A stretch of DNA of 63,788 bases from an uncultured bacterium (GCA_938009275.1 CALLHY010000007.1:1-63788); one strand, 5' to 3'. Counted from the stretch's first letter, positions 34,901-44,756 are shown. Numbers and translations are program-made. Notes: generated by a model from the sequence alone, not told the origin.

Positions 34901-35415
34901 TCATAAATTCACGTTTACTAAACCTTGCATTGTATACCGCCCTGGCAGCATCGATCCATGTGATAGAAGGCTTGGTTATGAGAATGTTACCCGTTCCATT
35001 CTTACGAATCGGACTTTCTAATGTTGTAGTGCTCTATCTTTTATGGAAAAATGATTTTATAGGAGCCATGATAGTATCCCTGGCCAAAGTTTTCCTGGGT
35101 GGATTGATCACGCTAACCTTGCTTAGCCCAAGTACATTGCTATCTGGTGCAGGGAGCATATCGGCTTTGCTTATTATGCAACTAGCCCATAAGCTTAGGC
35201 TAGGTTTTAGCATATTCGGAATAAGTATAATCGGTGCAATATGCCACAACTTGGCACAACTATTTGTTGTTAGAATTACCATAATTCAAAGCAGCCGTGT
35301 TTTTATGTTGACACCTATCCTGATATTAATTGGTTTGATTAGTGGGAGTATTGTCGCATACTTAGTGCTATATGCTAATGCGAAGTTAACACTACCTGGG
35401 ATTATGGATAAATGA
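34897..35415 (+). CDS. Gx transporter family membrane protein
   Basis: This 172-residue protein has about five helices and resembles the family annotated as heptaprenyl diphosphate synthase component I / Gx transporter (LALYTALAASIHVIEGLVMR, FLRIGLSNVVVLYLLWKNDF, SGAGSISALLIMQLAHK). The family is related to small S-components of ECF transporters. Substrate unknown. It is coupled to the ABC ATPase (ATGA) upstream and to PBP1A (ATGA) downstream. Confidence 0.8.
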   Translation: MIINSRLLNLALYTALAASIHVIEGLVMRMLPVPFLRIGLSNVVVLYLLWKNDFIGAMIVSLAKVFLGGLITLTLLSPSTLLSGAGSISALLIMQLAHKLRLGFSIFGISIIGAICHNLAQLFVVRITIIQSSRVFMLTPILILIGLISGSIVAYLVLYANAKLTLPGIMDK

Positions 35416-37478
35416 AAAGATATTCGAAAGATAAGCTATACAAACTCGCTATATACGTTGGAATTGCTGGGTGCATCCTGATTGGTGCATTCGTTGGAGC
35501 TTTGTGGTTTTATCGTGATGGTTTGCCACCCACAAGTGAATTACGCAATTTTACCCTTAGATCGGGATCTGAGGTTTATGATCACAATGGCAAAATGGTA
35601 TACCTGTTTGCTTTTGAAAAGCGCAAACTTGTGTCTCTGAAAGAGCTCCCCCCCCACCTTGTTGATGCGCTGATAACAGCCGAAGACAAGCATTTCTACC
35701 ACCATTTCGGCATAGACATATTAGGTAACATCCGTGCTATTCTAATAGATGTAGTAAGAATGGACTTTTCTCAGGGCGCAAGCACGATTACTCAGCAAAT
35801 GGCAAGAAACATGTTTCTAACCTTAGATAAGCAAGTATCAAGAAAGATGAAAGAAGTGATCCTTGCTCTTCGCATCGAACGCGAGTTTACCAAGGACGAG
35901 ATTTTGGAGATTTACTTTAATAAGATTTTCTGGGGTGGCCAGATTCACGGAGTAGAGACTGCCGCTCTTTACTATTTTGGCAAGCACGCAAGAGACCTTA
36001 GCCTCGCCGAGTCTGCATCTTTGGTTGGTATGATTCAAAGACCGAACTACTACAATCCAGTTAAGCATCCTGAACGGCTTTTAGACAGACGCAATGCTCT
36101 TCTCAAGAGGATGCTAAAAGCAAGAAAGATTAGCGATGAAGATTATGAGATAGCTATCGCAGCTCCAGTAATAGGAGACAAGTCTTCCATGCAACAGTTT
36201 GCATCAGACTATTTTATTGAGCACATCAGGCTATATCTGGAGAGAAAGTATGGCACAGAAAAGCTTTTCGAAGGCGGCTTACGCATTTATACAACAATTG
36301 ATCCAGAGCTAACGGTTTATGCAGATTCTATTTTAAATAAGTACCTACGTGGTATAGAAAAGGGATATAACACATCCCTAAGATATGATGGTGTAGCCAC
36401 CAACAGTGTGGATATAAACACGAAATATCTCCAGGGTGGACTGCTATTGATGGAAAACGATACTGGACATGTGCGCGCTATGATAGGCGGAAGAAACTTT
36501 ACTCATAGTAAGTTTAACCGGATTACTCAGGCAAAACGTCAACCTGGTAGCTCCATCAAACCAATTTATTACACTGCGGCGATTGAGCGCGGCTATACTC
36601 CTGCAACAGTTATCAAAGACGGACCTCTGAAGCTTTCGGGAGGAGACGGAAAGGAATGGAATCCTCAGAATTTCAGTAGGAAGTATTATGGATACACCCG
36701 AATGCGTACTGCACTTACGCATTCATATAACCTTTGGGCTGTTAAAACCGTAATGGATATCGGGCTTGATACGGTTAACGATGCCTTCAGGCGATTCGGC
36801 ATAAATGCTAAAGCGGAAGACTTATCGGCTGCCTTGGGAGCATATGAAGTTACTCCAATAAACCTTATTTCAGCATACACAACTTTTCCCAATGGTGGCT
36901 TCCGCACAACCCCTGTGTTTATTACCAAGGTTGAAGATATGAATGGTAAAGTCTTGGAGCGAAGCAGTAGTCGCAGAACCAAAGTTTGTACACCTGAAGT
37001 AGCTTATATTATGACCTCGATGTTGCAATCGGTGGTATCATCGGGTACAGGCGGAGCAGCAAGAAATAACTATTACTGGCAAGCTGCTGGAAAAACAGGG
37101 ACATCCAGTGACCACCGTGATGCATGGTTCATTGGGTTTAACAAGGAATTTACACTTGGTATTTGGAATGGATTTGATAACAATGCTGCTGTCTCTGCCA
37201 GTGCTGTATGCGCACCCATTTGGGGAACCATCATGACCAAAGCTATAAAACTTCAAAACAAAGGTAGAACCCCCAGAATTGACGATCCACGTTACTCGTT
37301 CGCCATGCCTTCGGGAATCACCAAAAGAACTATTAACCCAACCTCAGGCTTCGTTTCTGATAGTGGAATTGAAGAGTATTTTATTGAAAATAATGTGCCA
37401 CCAGCTGTTGCCGATACATTAAGATTCAATTTCTACCCCACTCGTTGGGGTTACCGTGACGAACTGGAAACTCAGTAA
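35412..37478 (+). CDS. mrcA: Penicillin-binding protein 1A (bifunctional)
   Basis: This 688-residue class A PBP has a membrane helix at residues 10-35, then a GT51 glycosyltransferase domain (TAEDKHFYHHFGID, GASTITQQMARNMFL, EIYFNKIFWG). The transpeptidase domain has active-site serine in QPGSSIKPIYY, SYN in HSYNLWAV and KTGTSSDHRDAW. It polymerises and cross-links peptidoglycan at the inner-membrane face. Its start overlaps the Gx transporter gene. Confidence 0.95.
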   Translation: MKRYSKDKLYKLAIYVGIAGCILIGAFVGALWFYRDGLPPTSELRNFTLRSGSEVYDHNGKMVYLFAFEKRKLVSLKELPPHLVDALITAEDKHFYHHFGIDILGNIRAILIDVVRMDFSQGASTITQQMARNMFLTLDKQVSRKMKEVILALRIEREFTKDEILEIYFNKIFWGGQIHGVETAALYYFGKHARDLSLAESASLVGMIQRPNYYNPVKHPERLLDRRNALLKRMLKARKISDEDYEIAIAAPVIGDKSSMQQFASDYFIEHIRLYLERKYGTEKLFEGGLRIYTTIDPELTVYADSILNKYLRGIEKGYNTSLRYDGVATNSVDINTKYLQGGLLLMENDTGHVRAMIGGRNFTHSKFNRITQAKRQPGSSIKPIYYTAAIERGYTPATVIKDGPLKLSGGDGKEWNPQNFSRKYYGYTRMRTALTHSYNLWAVKTVMDIGLDTVNDAFRRFGINAKAEDLSAALGAYEVTPINLISAYTTFPNGGFRTTPVFITKVEDMNGKVLERSSSRRTKVCTPEVAYIMTSMLQSVVSSGTGGAARNNYYWQAAGKTGTSSDHRDAWFIGFNKEFTLGIWNGFDNNAAVSASAVCAPIWGTIMTKAIKLQNKGRTPRIDDPRYSFAMPSGITKRTINPTSGFVSDSGIEEYFIENNVPPAVADTLRFNFYPTRWGYRDELETQ

Positions 37479-37486
37479 GGCACCTA

Positions 37487-38635
37487 ATGCTCAAAATTAT
37501 TGTGTTTTACCTGCTTTGTTTCCTCATATCTACTGGGTTTGTAACTTACATAAGTTTTTGCATCCGCTTTTGGTTTGGTTATAAACACTACCAACCAAAG
37601 GTAAGTTTTAAAAAACAGCGCATAAGTGTTATAATAGTCTCACGTAATGAAGCCAGAAACCTTCCGGCACTCTTTTTGTGCCTGCAAAACCAAGATTATC
37701 CTAAAGAGTTGTTTGAAGTTATACTGGCAGATGATGACTCAGATGACGAGTCGGAACAGATTGCCATGCAGTTTGTGGAAGCAGGATTGAACCTCAGGTA
37801 CATGAAAGTACTGGGCAGGGACAAGGTTATTTCCCCAAAGAAGCACGCCTTGGAAAAGGCGATAGAAACCTCCAGTGGAGATATTATTCTAACCACAGAT
37901 GCCGATTGCATACTTCCCATTACATGGATTAGCTCTATGGTTTCCCTCTTTACCGATGATGTATCCATGGTGGCTGGATACTCTCGAACACTAATTCCTA
38001 ACTGGGATAAAGCTAGCATTTTACATAAATATGAACACTTGGATTTTGCATTAACATACATGGTTTTAGCCGGTGGCTATACCCTTGGACGCAGTTGGGC
38101 ATGCATAGGTCAAAACCTGGCTTATCGAAAATCAGCCTATGAGAGTGTTGGCGGATTTAGCCGGATAAGACATTTGATATCCGGTGATGATGTAAATCTA
38201 ATGCAACTCATGCGGAGAAAGGGACATCGGATTATTTTCAATTTCTTCCCAGCCAGCTTTGTTCATACACATCCAGTGAAGTCATGGAAACAATTGGTAA
38301 ACCAGCGTAGCCGATGGGCTTCAAACATGAAGTATCAGCTAAAATTCAATCCGGAATTCTTTTTTATCTTGCTCACCATGGCCTTTATATATTGGGGTGG
38401 GATAATTATGATGCTATTCAATGTATGGCTTGGATTGATCATTTTCGGACTTCGCATTTTAATAGAAAATATCTTTGTTAGCTACACTCGCAAACGTTTT
38501 GGAGTTAGTGCGAAAATGATGTTGTTCTACCCTATTTGGTTAGTGATCCAAACCTTCTTTCTAGTATTCACCATGGTTCTGGGTCAGTTCAATTTCTTCG
38601 TCTGGCATGGAAAAAGGCCCTACAAAAGGAACTAA
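37487..38635 (+). CDS. Membrane glycosyltransferase, family 2
   Basis: This 382-residue protein has an N-terminal helix (residues 3-25), a GT-A domain with VIIVSRNEARNLPALFLCLQ, ILADDDSDDESE and TTDADCILP (the DxD motif), then QRSRWASNMKY (a processive GT2-like motif) and three C-terminal helices. It likely transfers a sugar to a lipid or polymer at the membrane. Acceptor and donor are unknown. Confidence 0.88.
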   Translation: MLKIIVFYLLCFLISTGFVTYISFCIRFWFGYKHYQPKVSFKKQRISVIIVSRNEARNLPALFLCLQNQDYPKELFEVILADDDSDDESEQIAMQFVEAGLNLRYMKVLGRDKVISPKKHALEKAIETSSGDIILTTDADCILPITWISSMVSLFTDDVSMVAGYSRTLIPNWDKASILHKYEHLDFALTYMVLAGGYTLGRSWACIGQNLAYRKSAYESVGGFSRIRHLISGDDVNLMQLMRRKGHRIIFNFFPASFVHTHPVKSWKQLVNQRSRWASNMKYQLKFNPEFFFILLTMAFIYWGGIIMMLFNVWLGLIIFGLRILIENIFVSYTRKRFGVSAKMMLFYPIWLVIQTFFLVFTMVLGQFNFFVWHGKRPYKRN

Positions 38636-38638
38636 ATA

Positions 38639-39856
38639 ATGCGACTAGTTATTTTCGACGACGACAAAAGAATCAATTTCTTCCCCATTACTCTAAACAG
38701 AAGCACTGGAGACTTAAGGTGCGGGATACTTAAACTACGACAACGGCTGGAAGCTGAGTTCTGCGGCGATGACGCTGCCAACTTTCTAATCGATCCAATT
38801 CTGATACCACTATACAAAGAAAGGCACCCGGATTGGCAATATGAGAAACCAGGAATTGATCTTAGCCTATTCATAAACTCACGCATTGTACTTACAGAAG
38901 AGGCAATAAAAGAAATATCGAGCATGAAAGCCAATACCATTGTTAAGCACGATGACGCTTTTGTAGCTGCATGTTTACCCATATCATCATCTGAGTTCCA
39001 AAAGCTAATCTGGTCTGCCAATATTGACGGTAGTATGAGTGTTTCTTCTACTGATATCAAGCTTTATGATAATCTCAGCGAACTCATCCATGATAATGAG
39101 AGACTGATCCGCTGGGATTTTGACAGGTATTTTTATGACAAGGATAACTCATTTGAAACCGAACCAGGGGTAACAGTATTACATCCATACAATGTTTGGC
39201 TTGCCGAGAATGTTCAATTGTCTCCTGGTGTTGTGCTCGATGCTTCTGAAGGACCAATCATTATAGACGACTCCGCCAAAGTAATGGCTAATGCAGTTCT
39301 TTGCGGACCTTTGTATGTTGGGAAACGCAGCCTTATAAAAATCGGGGCGAAAATATACGGCAACACCAGTATAGGCCCTGTATGCAAAGTAGGCGGTGAG
39401 ATAGAAGGATGCATTATTCAAGCCTATTCCAATAAACAGCATGACGGTTTTTTAGGGCATGCTTACATCGGTGAATGGGTAAACATGGGCGCAGATACTA
39501 ACAACAGTGACCTTAAGAATAACTACAAATCGGTTAACTACTATTCTTATGCCCAAAAAGCAAAAATTGACTCAGGAAGCCAGTTTCTCGGCTGTATTAT
39601 TGGTGATCATGCCAAAACTGGAATTAATTGCAGTATAAATACTGGCACAGTAATCGGAATTGGCTGTAATGTATACGGAAGCCATCTGATATCGGACTTT
39701 ATCCCAGATTTTTCTTGGGGGGAAGCATCATTACTAATGTCCTATCGTTTCGACGCTTTCTGCGCAACGGCAAACACAGTGAAGAACCGGAGAAAGCTTA
39801 GCTTAACCGACATAGAAAAAGAGCTGTATAAACAAATATACTCAATGGAGAAATAA
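38639..39856 (+). CDS. GlmU-like putative sugar nucleotidyltransferase / acyltransferase
   Basis: This 405-residue protein resembles the bacteroidete GlmU paralogue. The N-terminal half (LVIFDDDKRINFFPITLNRS) replaces the usual GxGTRM nucleotidyltransferase loop with a divergent sequence. Residues about 180-350 form a left-handed beta-helix of hexapeptide repeats (LSPGVVLDASEGPIIIDDSA, VYVGKRSLIKIGAKIYG-type). It is probably an acetyltransferase or sugar-nucleotide enzyme for cell-envelope precursors. Catalytic competence of the N-terminal domain is doubtful from sequence. Confidence 0.78.
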   Translation: MRLVIFDDDKRINFFPITLNRSTGDLRCGILKLRQRLEAEFCGDDAANFLIDPILIPLYKERHPDWQYEKPGIDLSLFINSRIVLTEEAIKEISSMKANTIVKHDDAFVAACLPISSSEFQKLIWSANIDGSMSVSSTDIKLYDNLSELIHDNERLIRWDFDRYFYDKDNSFETEPGVTVLHPYNVWLAENVQLSPGVVLDASEGPIIIDDSAKVMANAVLCGPLYVGKRSLIKIGAKIYGNTSIGPVCKVGGEIEGCIIQAYSNKQHDGFLGHAYIGEWVNMGADTNNSDLKNNYKSVNYYSYAQKAKIDSGSQFLGCIIGDHAKTGINCSINTGTVIGIGCNVYGSHLISDFIPDFSWGEASLLMSYRFDAFCATANTVKNRRKLSLTDIEKELYKQIYSMEK

Positions 39857-40696
39857 GTGCAGAATTACATAGAAGTAGAATTCCGAACAGGTCGTTTGGG
39901 ATATTATGAAAACAACACAGGGCTGGACATTCAACCAGAAGATTTGATAGTTGTAGAAGTAGAAAGGGGGGACGACATTGCTCAAGTAGTTCACCTTAGC
40001 ATCAGTGATGAAGACATGGATGCCAATTTCCACACAGGCAAAAACTACAGCATCCGACGAAAAGCTAATGATGATGATCTGGAGAAACTGAAGAACATAG
40101 GGCTCGAAGAAGAAAAAGCTTCTGCTACCTTCTTACAAATCCTTGAACGTTATCCGTTTGAGATGAAACTGATTGAAACCATCTATCAATACGATGGCAA
40201 TAAGCTAACCTTCTTCTTTACTGCCGAGGGCAGAATTGATTTTCGAACCTTTGTTCGAGAACTTGCCACAGTTTTTAAGACGCGTATAGAACTTCACCAA
40301 ACCACTGGCAGAGATGAAGCAAGACGCTTGGGTGGATTCGGTATGTGTGGCAATCAGTATTGCTGCGGCAGCTTCTTAAAACGCTTCAATCAGGTAACCA
40401 TTAAAATGGCTAAAGATCAGAACCTCGCGGGTAATTTATCCAAGATTTCAGGTCCCTGCGGTAGATTGCTCTGTTGCTTGAATTTTGAAGAAGACTTCTA
40501 CATCGAAGAAGCCAAAGATTTTCCTTTAGTGGGCACCTGCGCCTTATATAAGGGAGTTAAGATGCTTGTGGTAAGAATTGATGTATTATCCAAGAGGATT
40601 TACTTAACAGGTGAGGATGGCAGCTACATGGACATGGATACTGAGCAATTTAACAAATTACAGATTATTAGTGTACCGGACATTGAACCATGCTAA
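39857..40696 (+). CDS. ricT: PSP1 domain protein (RicT-like)
   Basis: This 279-residue protein has the PSP1/YaaT core: YEVEF-like start, TAEGRIDFRTFVRELA, and the cysteine clusters GGFGMCGNQYCCGSFL and GPCGRLLCCLNFE. In Bacillus, RicT binds an iron-sulfur cluster with RicA and RicF and affects mRNA maturation. No RicA or RicF is nearby. The start is GTG at 39857. It overlaps rlmN by 7 bp. Confidence 0.88.
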   Translation: MQNYIEVEFRTGRLGYYENNTGLDIQPEDLIVVEVERGDDIAQVVHLSISDEDMDANFHTGKNYSIRRKANDDDLEKLKNIGLEEEKASATFLQILERYPFEMKLIETIYQYDGNKLTFFFTAEGRIDFRTFVRELATVFKTRIELHQTTGRDEARRLGGFGMCGNQYCCGSFLKRFNQVTIKMAKDQNLAGNLSKISGPCGRLLCCLNFEEDFYIEEAKDFPLVGTCALYKGVKMLVVRIDVLSKRIYLTGEDGSYMDMDTEQFNKLQIISVPDIEPC

Positions 40697-41760
40697 TTCC
40701 AATCTTAGGTGTTCATCCCTCAAAACTGGAATCCATAATTGCCGAAAGATTTCCCAAGTACCGTGTTAAGCAATTGTTACAGTGGTTATATACGCATTTC
40801 ACCACCGACCTGAAGCAAATGAAGAACCTTCCTGCAGACTTCAAGGAATACCTGCAAAGCACTTTCTCTTTTGATATTCCGCTTGTTGACGGCAAAGTAG
40901 TTTCCAAAGATGGTTCAGCCAAGTTTAGACTAAAACTGAAAGATGGCCATGTCATAGAATCCGTTCTAATCCCCGATGCCAAAAAGAACACGCTTTGTGT
41001 ATCATCCCAGGTAGGTTGCTCGCGCAAGTGCAGCTTCTGTGCCACGGGAACAATGGGGCTGATAAGAAACCTTAGCGTAGATGAAATAGTAGCTCAGATT
41101 GTTATTGCCGAAATGGAATGCAAGCTATTCGCAAAAGAATCCACGCTAAATGCTTCCATACGCGTTTCTCGCGTTACCAATCTTGTATTTATGGGAATGG
41201 GCGAACCTCTGGATAACTTAGACAACGTACTGGAAGCCTTGCGTATCATTCAATCCGATGCCACCCTTGCTTTTAGTCCCAGACGTACAACCGTTTCAAC
41301 ATGTGGCGTTGTTCCGGGCATCATCAGTTTTGCCGATAGCGGTGTTCGAGCTAAGCTGGCTATCTCACTAAACTCGGCTATAGACGAAAAACGCAATTCT
41401 CTAATGCCCATAAACAGGAAGTATCCTCTTCACGAGCTGAAGCAAGCATCGCTGTATTATCTTAGAAAAACCAATTTTCGCATCACTTATGAATACGTCT
41501 TGCTACCCGAGCATAACATGGGAAAAGCAGATTTAATCGCCCTACGCAAGTTCGTGGGTGACCTTTCGTGTAAGATTAACTTCATCCCCTATAACCCAGG
41601 CCCAGGCTCAACTTTTGGCTCTCCAACCTCAAAACAGGTGGATGACTTCATGCAAATGGCTCAAAGCCTGCCCCAAGCCATAATGCTGCGTAAAAGCCGG
41701 GGAGCTGATGTGTTTGGAGCCTGTGGTCAATTAAGCAACAATAATGTGGAGAAATTATGA
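40690..41760 (+). CDS. rlmN: Dual-specificity 23S rRNA/tRNA methyltransferase RlmN
   Basis: This 356-residue radical-SAM enzyme methylates C2 of A2503 in 23S rRNA and A37 in some tRNAs. The CxxxCxxC motif is in QVGCSRKCSFCATG. LVFMGMGEPLDN, VVPGI and the C-terminal catalytic Cys in FGACGQL are present. Its start lies inside the ricT end and its stop overlaps deoC (ATGA). Confidence 0.95.
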   Translation: MLIPILGVHPSKLESIIAERFPKYRVKQLLQWLYTHFTTDLKQMKNLPADFKEYLQSTFSFDIPLVDGKVVSKDGSAKFRLKLKDGHVIESVLIPDAKKNTLCVSSQVGCSRKCSFCATGTMGLIRNLSVDEIVAQIVIAEMECKLFAKESTLNASIRVSRVTNLVFMGMGEPLDNLDNVLEALRIIQSDATLAFSPRRTTVSTCGVVPGIISFADSGVRAKLAISLNSAIDEKRNSLMPINRKYPLHELKQASLYYLRKTNFRITYEYVLLPEHNMGKADLIALRKFVGDLSCKINFIPYNPGPGSTFGSPTSKQVDDFMQMAQSLPQAIMLRKSRGADVFGACGQLSNNNVEKL

Positions 41761-42530
41761 ACAACATTCAAAGCCTTGCCATAAGACTATTCGGCAATAA
41801 TCAAGCTTGTAAATGCGGTGGAGACCATGTAGTATGTTTGAAATGTGAAGTTTGCCGTGCCGATAAAGCCGATATGACCTACAATCCCGAAGCAGGCGTA
41901 GCTTCCATAATAGATGCCACCGTTCTCAAGGCAACTGCCACCCAGGAAGAGGTGAAGAGCCTTTGTGCTATGGCAAACGAGCATAAAACAGCTTCAGTAT
42001 GTATAAATTCTCATTTCATTTCCCTCATAAAGGCAAGCCTTTTGCCAGAAGTAAAGAGCTGCACGGTAATAAATTTCCCCCTTGGTGCTGGCTCTGTATC
42101 AGCTATTGCTCAAGAAGCATCTGCTGTCCTTGCTGCCGGAGTTGATGAAGTGGATATGGTACAAAATATTAGTGCGATGCTATCTTTGGATTATGATACT
42201 GCTTATTCCAGTATAAATGAAACTGCCAGGCTCTGCATATCCAAAGGTGCTTTACTGAAAGTGATACTTGAAACCTGCTACTTAAGCGAGGAGCAAATCA
42301 TTATTTCTTGCCTGATATCCAAGAAAGCAGGCGCAGACTTCGTAAAGACATCCACTGGCTTTGGAACGGCAGGGGCTACTCCTGAACATATTGCTCTGAT
42401 GCGTAGCGTAGTGGGTCCCAAACTGGGAGTAAAGGCATCTGGTGGTGTTCGAACCAAAGAACAGGCAGAAGCCATGATTGCAGCCGGTGCAAACCGCATT
42501 GGTGCTTCCAGCGTTAGCGCATTGCTATAA
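41757..42530 (+). CDS. deoC: Deoxyribose-phosphate aldolase with N-terminal Cys cluster
   Basis: Residues 45-257 are a DeoC barrel that cleaves 2-deoxyribose 5-phosphate to acetaldehyde and glyceraldehyde 3-phosphate: SIIDATVLKATAT, SVCINSHF, INFPLGAGS, the Schiff-base lysine in ADFVKTSTGFG and GVKASGGVRT. The first 40 residues carry C18, C20, C27, C30 and C33 in CKCGG and CLKCEVC, a metal-binding-type extension not needed for catalysis. It is coupled to rlmN upstream and is followed 13 bp later by thyX. Confidence 0.92.
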   Translation: MNNIQSLAIRLFGNNQACKCGGDHVVCLKCEVCRADKADMTYNPEAGVASIIDATVLKATATQEEVKSLCAMANEHKTASVCINSHFISLIKASLLPEVKSCTVINFPLGAGSVSAIAQEASAVLAAGVDEVDMVQNISAMLSLDYDTAYSSINETARLCISKGALLKVILETCYLSEEQIIISCLISKKAGADFVKTSTGFGTAGATPEHIALMRSVVGPKLGVKASGGVRTKEQAEAMIAAGANRIGASSVSALL

Positions 42531-42543
42531 GGATATCCCTATT

Positions 42544-43962
42544 ATGAAGCTAATTGTTGCCGGGTATAATATTGATCGCAGCCTGATTGATGCCATAGAT
42601 AGTGAAACTGCCACCCCGGAAGTGCTTTCTGCTGCCTATGCCAGAATAAGCCGTAGTATTAAGCAAGTTGATGAGCTTCGCAGCGAGGCATTATCAGAAA
42701 TAAGCAAAGCTCGTAGCTCTAACCAGAATATTATCTTTGAGATGGGGCACAGTTCTGTAGCTGAGCATGCTGTTTTCAATCTCGATTTGATAGGTGTATC
42801 CAGACTGCTAACTGATACCGTGCAACGTACTCGTTTGGCTTCTTTTACAGAGAAGTCTCAACGCTATGTAACCTTTTCCAAAGACTATGTGGTGCCTGCT
42901 GAATTAGCAAAACACCCCAAGATAAAGAAGCATTATAAACAACTGATGGATGCTCTCTTTGCGGAGTACGAAACCAGCTTCAATGCGCTAAATGAGCTGT
43001 ATAAAACAGAACATCCTGAACTAAAACCCCGCGAAAGAGAAGCTATGGCAAAAGAAGACGCGCGCTATATCCTTCCTCTTGCCACCAAAACTCAAATGGG
43101 CATAACCATCAATGCCCGTAGCCTGGAAAACTTACTACGCCGTCTTGCCAAAAGCAAGCTTGCCGAAGCGCATGAGCTTCATTCTGAGCTATACACACAA
43201 GTTTCGGCAATCACTCCATCCTTAATTCGCTATATCGAAGACGATGGCTTTAGCGGAGGCATAGACCTGAACAAGGTTAATTACACCGGTTTCCTGCAAC
43301 AAGAACTGCCATGGTTGGAAGAATTGGATTTACAGGCTAAACTAAGGATTATATCATCCCCACAAAATATTGACGACAGCATTCTCGCCGCAATTATCTA
43401 CCAACAAGGCGAGCTAAACTGGAATGACACAAAAGATACTGTTGCTCGCCTTCCACGACTGGTAAAACAGCAGCTTTGGAAACAGGTGTTTAGCCAACTA
43501 AAAGCCTGGCACAAAGTACCACGTGCCTTCGAAACTATCGAATTTGGCTTCGAGATTTCCATGAGTGAGTGCTGTTGGGCTCAGTATAAACGACATCGCT
43601 TAACCACTATGCTCCGTAAAGGTGGCTATTCCACCGTTACCAAATTACCCTCTGCAATAGCCAGGATTAATAGAACCAAGGTATGGGAAGACCTTGCCGA
43701 TGCTGCAAATGATTTCGCCCTCAGCCTCCCCCCCGCCTTTAAGCACATTGCGCCGTATTGCCGTCTTAATGCCTCTATCTTAACCGTATATACCAAAATG
43801 AATCTAAGGGAGATATACCACTTTGTCCGCTTACGTTCGGACGAACACGCTCAATGGGAGATAAAAGAAATATCTAAGCTTATGGCAGATAGAGTCCGTA
43901 GTGCCGCGCCAAAAGCAGGGGAATTCCTCTGCGGAAAAAGTGAGTATTGTAAACCCGTATAA
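42544..43962 (+). CDS. thyX: FAD-dependent thymidylate synthase, double-length (tandem ThyX)
   Basis: This 472-residue protein starts at ATG 42544 with AAGGATAT upstream. Typical ThyX is 200-250 residues. The first half has the ThyX signature R95-T-R-L-A-S-F-T-E-K-S-Q-R107 with EMGHSSVAEHAVFNL before it and GITINARSLENLLRR after. The second half is a diverged repeat: EFGFEISMSECCWAQYKRHR keeps RHR at 350-352 but loses the Ser/Arg part, while LREIYHFVRLRSDEHAQWEI is a good ThyX C-terminus. It likely makes dTMP with FAD and methylene-THF. One half may be structural. Confidence 0.88.
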   Translation: MKLIVAGYNIDRSLIDAIDSETATPEVLSAAYARISRSIKQVDELRSEALSEISKARSSNQNIIFEMGHSSVAEHAVFNLDLIGVSRLLTDTVQRTRLASFTEKSQRYVTFSKDYVVPAELAKHPKIKKHYKQLMDALFAEYETSFNALNELYKTEHPELKPREREAMAKEDARYILPLATKTQMGITINARSLENLLRRLAKSKLAEAHELHSELYTQVSAITPSLIRYIEDDGFSGGIDLNKVNYTGFLQQELPWLEELDLQAKLRIISSPQNIDDSILAAIIYQQGELNWNDTKDTVARLPRLVKQQLWKQVFSQLKAWHKVPRAFETIEFGFEISMSECCWAQYKRHRLTTMLRKGGYSTVTKLPSAIARINRTKVWEDLADAANDFALSLPPAFKHIAPYCRLNASILTVYTKMNLREIYHFVRLRSDEHAQWEIKEISKLMADRVRSAAPKAGEFLCGKSEYCKPV

Positions 43963-44756
43963 TCCCGTATAATCAAACCCAGCACTGTTCATCGAGTTTG
44001 AGTATCCCTATTGTGCTTATGTGAAAGTTTCAATTCTGTTTCACTTCCTCTGCCCATATCACTACGATGCCTCATAACCTAAACTAATCCCAGATCATGT
44101 TCTGGTAATTCCCTTGTGATTCCCTCGTCCCACCTCGGAATCACCCGGGGATCACAAGGGCTTCATGAGGCATTACTCCCAGAAACGAGGGATAGATCAG
44201 TTGGAATGTAGTTGGACCGTAATTTACCTGTAATTATTTGCGGTTCTGTGAGATTCTGATATTCTTAAATAATTCTTCTTAAGCTCCTATTATTCACCCC
44301 TTATATCACTATTCATTCTCAAGTCATTCCAAAATGAGACTACAGGATCATTCGTGGATTATTTATATATATTTGAATATCAGATGAGGGGAACACTGAA
44401 GATGAAGGTATGATGATTGCGTATCGATACCTTAATGAAGTCTAATAGAGTCAGGTTTCAAACTATATATATAATTCTGGGCGTGGGTATGGGCTGCGTT
44501 ATTAGTCTTTTTTTAGCTTGCTGGTAAGTAACATATGGTATTATTCATATTCTCAAATTGTTGCTACGATGTTACTACATTCGCAATGAAGCCATTCCAT
44601 AATTCTTACAAAGCAATCACATCACTGTTGACAAGCTTCCACAGTAGTGTCAGTTTTGAGACATTTATTTGTTGCCAGTTTATGTGTACAATTTCAGCAT
44701 GCTACTGTGTGTGTTGAGGCTTTAGGAATAGGTGAAACAAACAGGTAGTTGGATTG
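43963..44756. other. Intergenic region before the lipoprotein/phosphatase unit
   Basis: About 790 bp lack a convincing gene; a 60-residue frame near 44535-44717 shows no motif. A hairpin sits at 44112-44161. The direct repeat CCCGTATAATC occurs twice right after thyX (near 43955-43975). AT-rich stretches (ATTTATATATATTTG) lie around 44358-44374 and could hold a promoter. No thiamine-riboswitch core was found despite the THI5-like gene that follows. Confidence 0.5.
44112..44161. repeat. Hairpin in the thyX-downstream region
   Basis: CCCTTGTGAT (44112-44121) and ATCACAAGGG (44152-44161) are perfect complements. An alternative inner pair GATTCC/GGAATC lies within. No T-run follows, so a terminator role is uncertain. 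Confidence 0.6.

Noticed and set aside
44535..44717. 60-codon Cys/Ser/Phe-rich frame
   Set aside because: No ribosome site, motif or signal; it lies in AT-rich intergenic DNA.
44400..44756. Possible TPP riboswitch upstream of the THI5/NMT1-like gene
   Set aside because: The conserved CTGAGA and ACCTGATC elements are absent.
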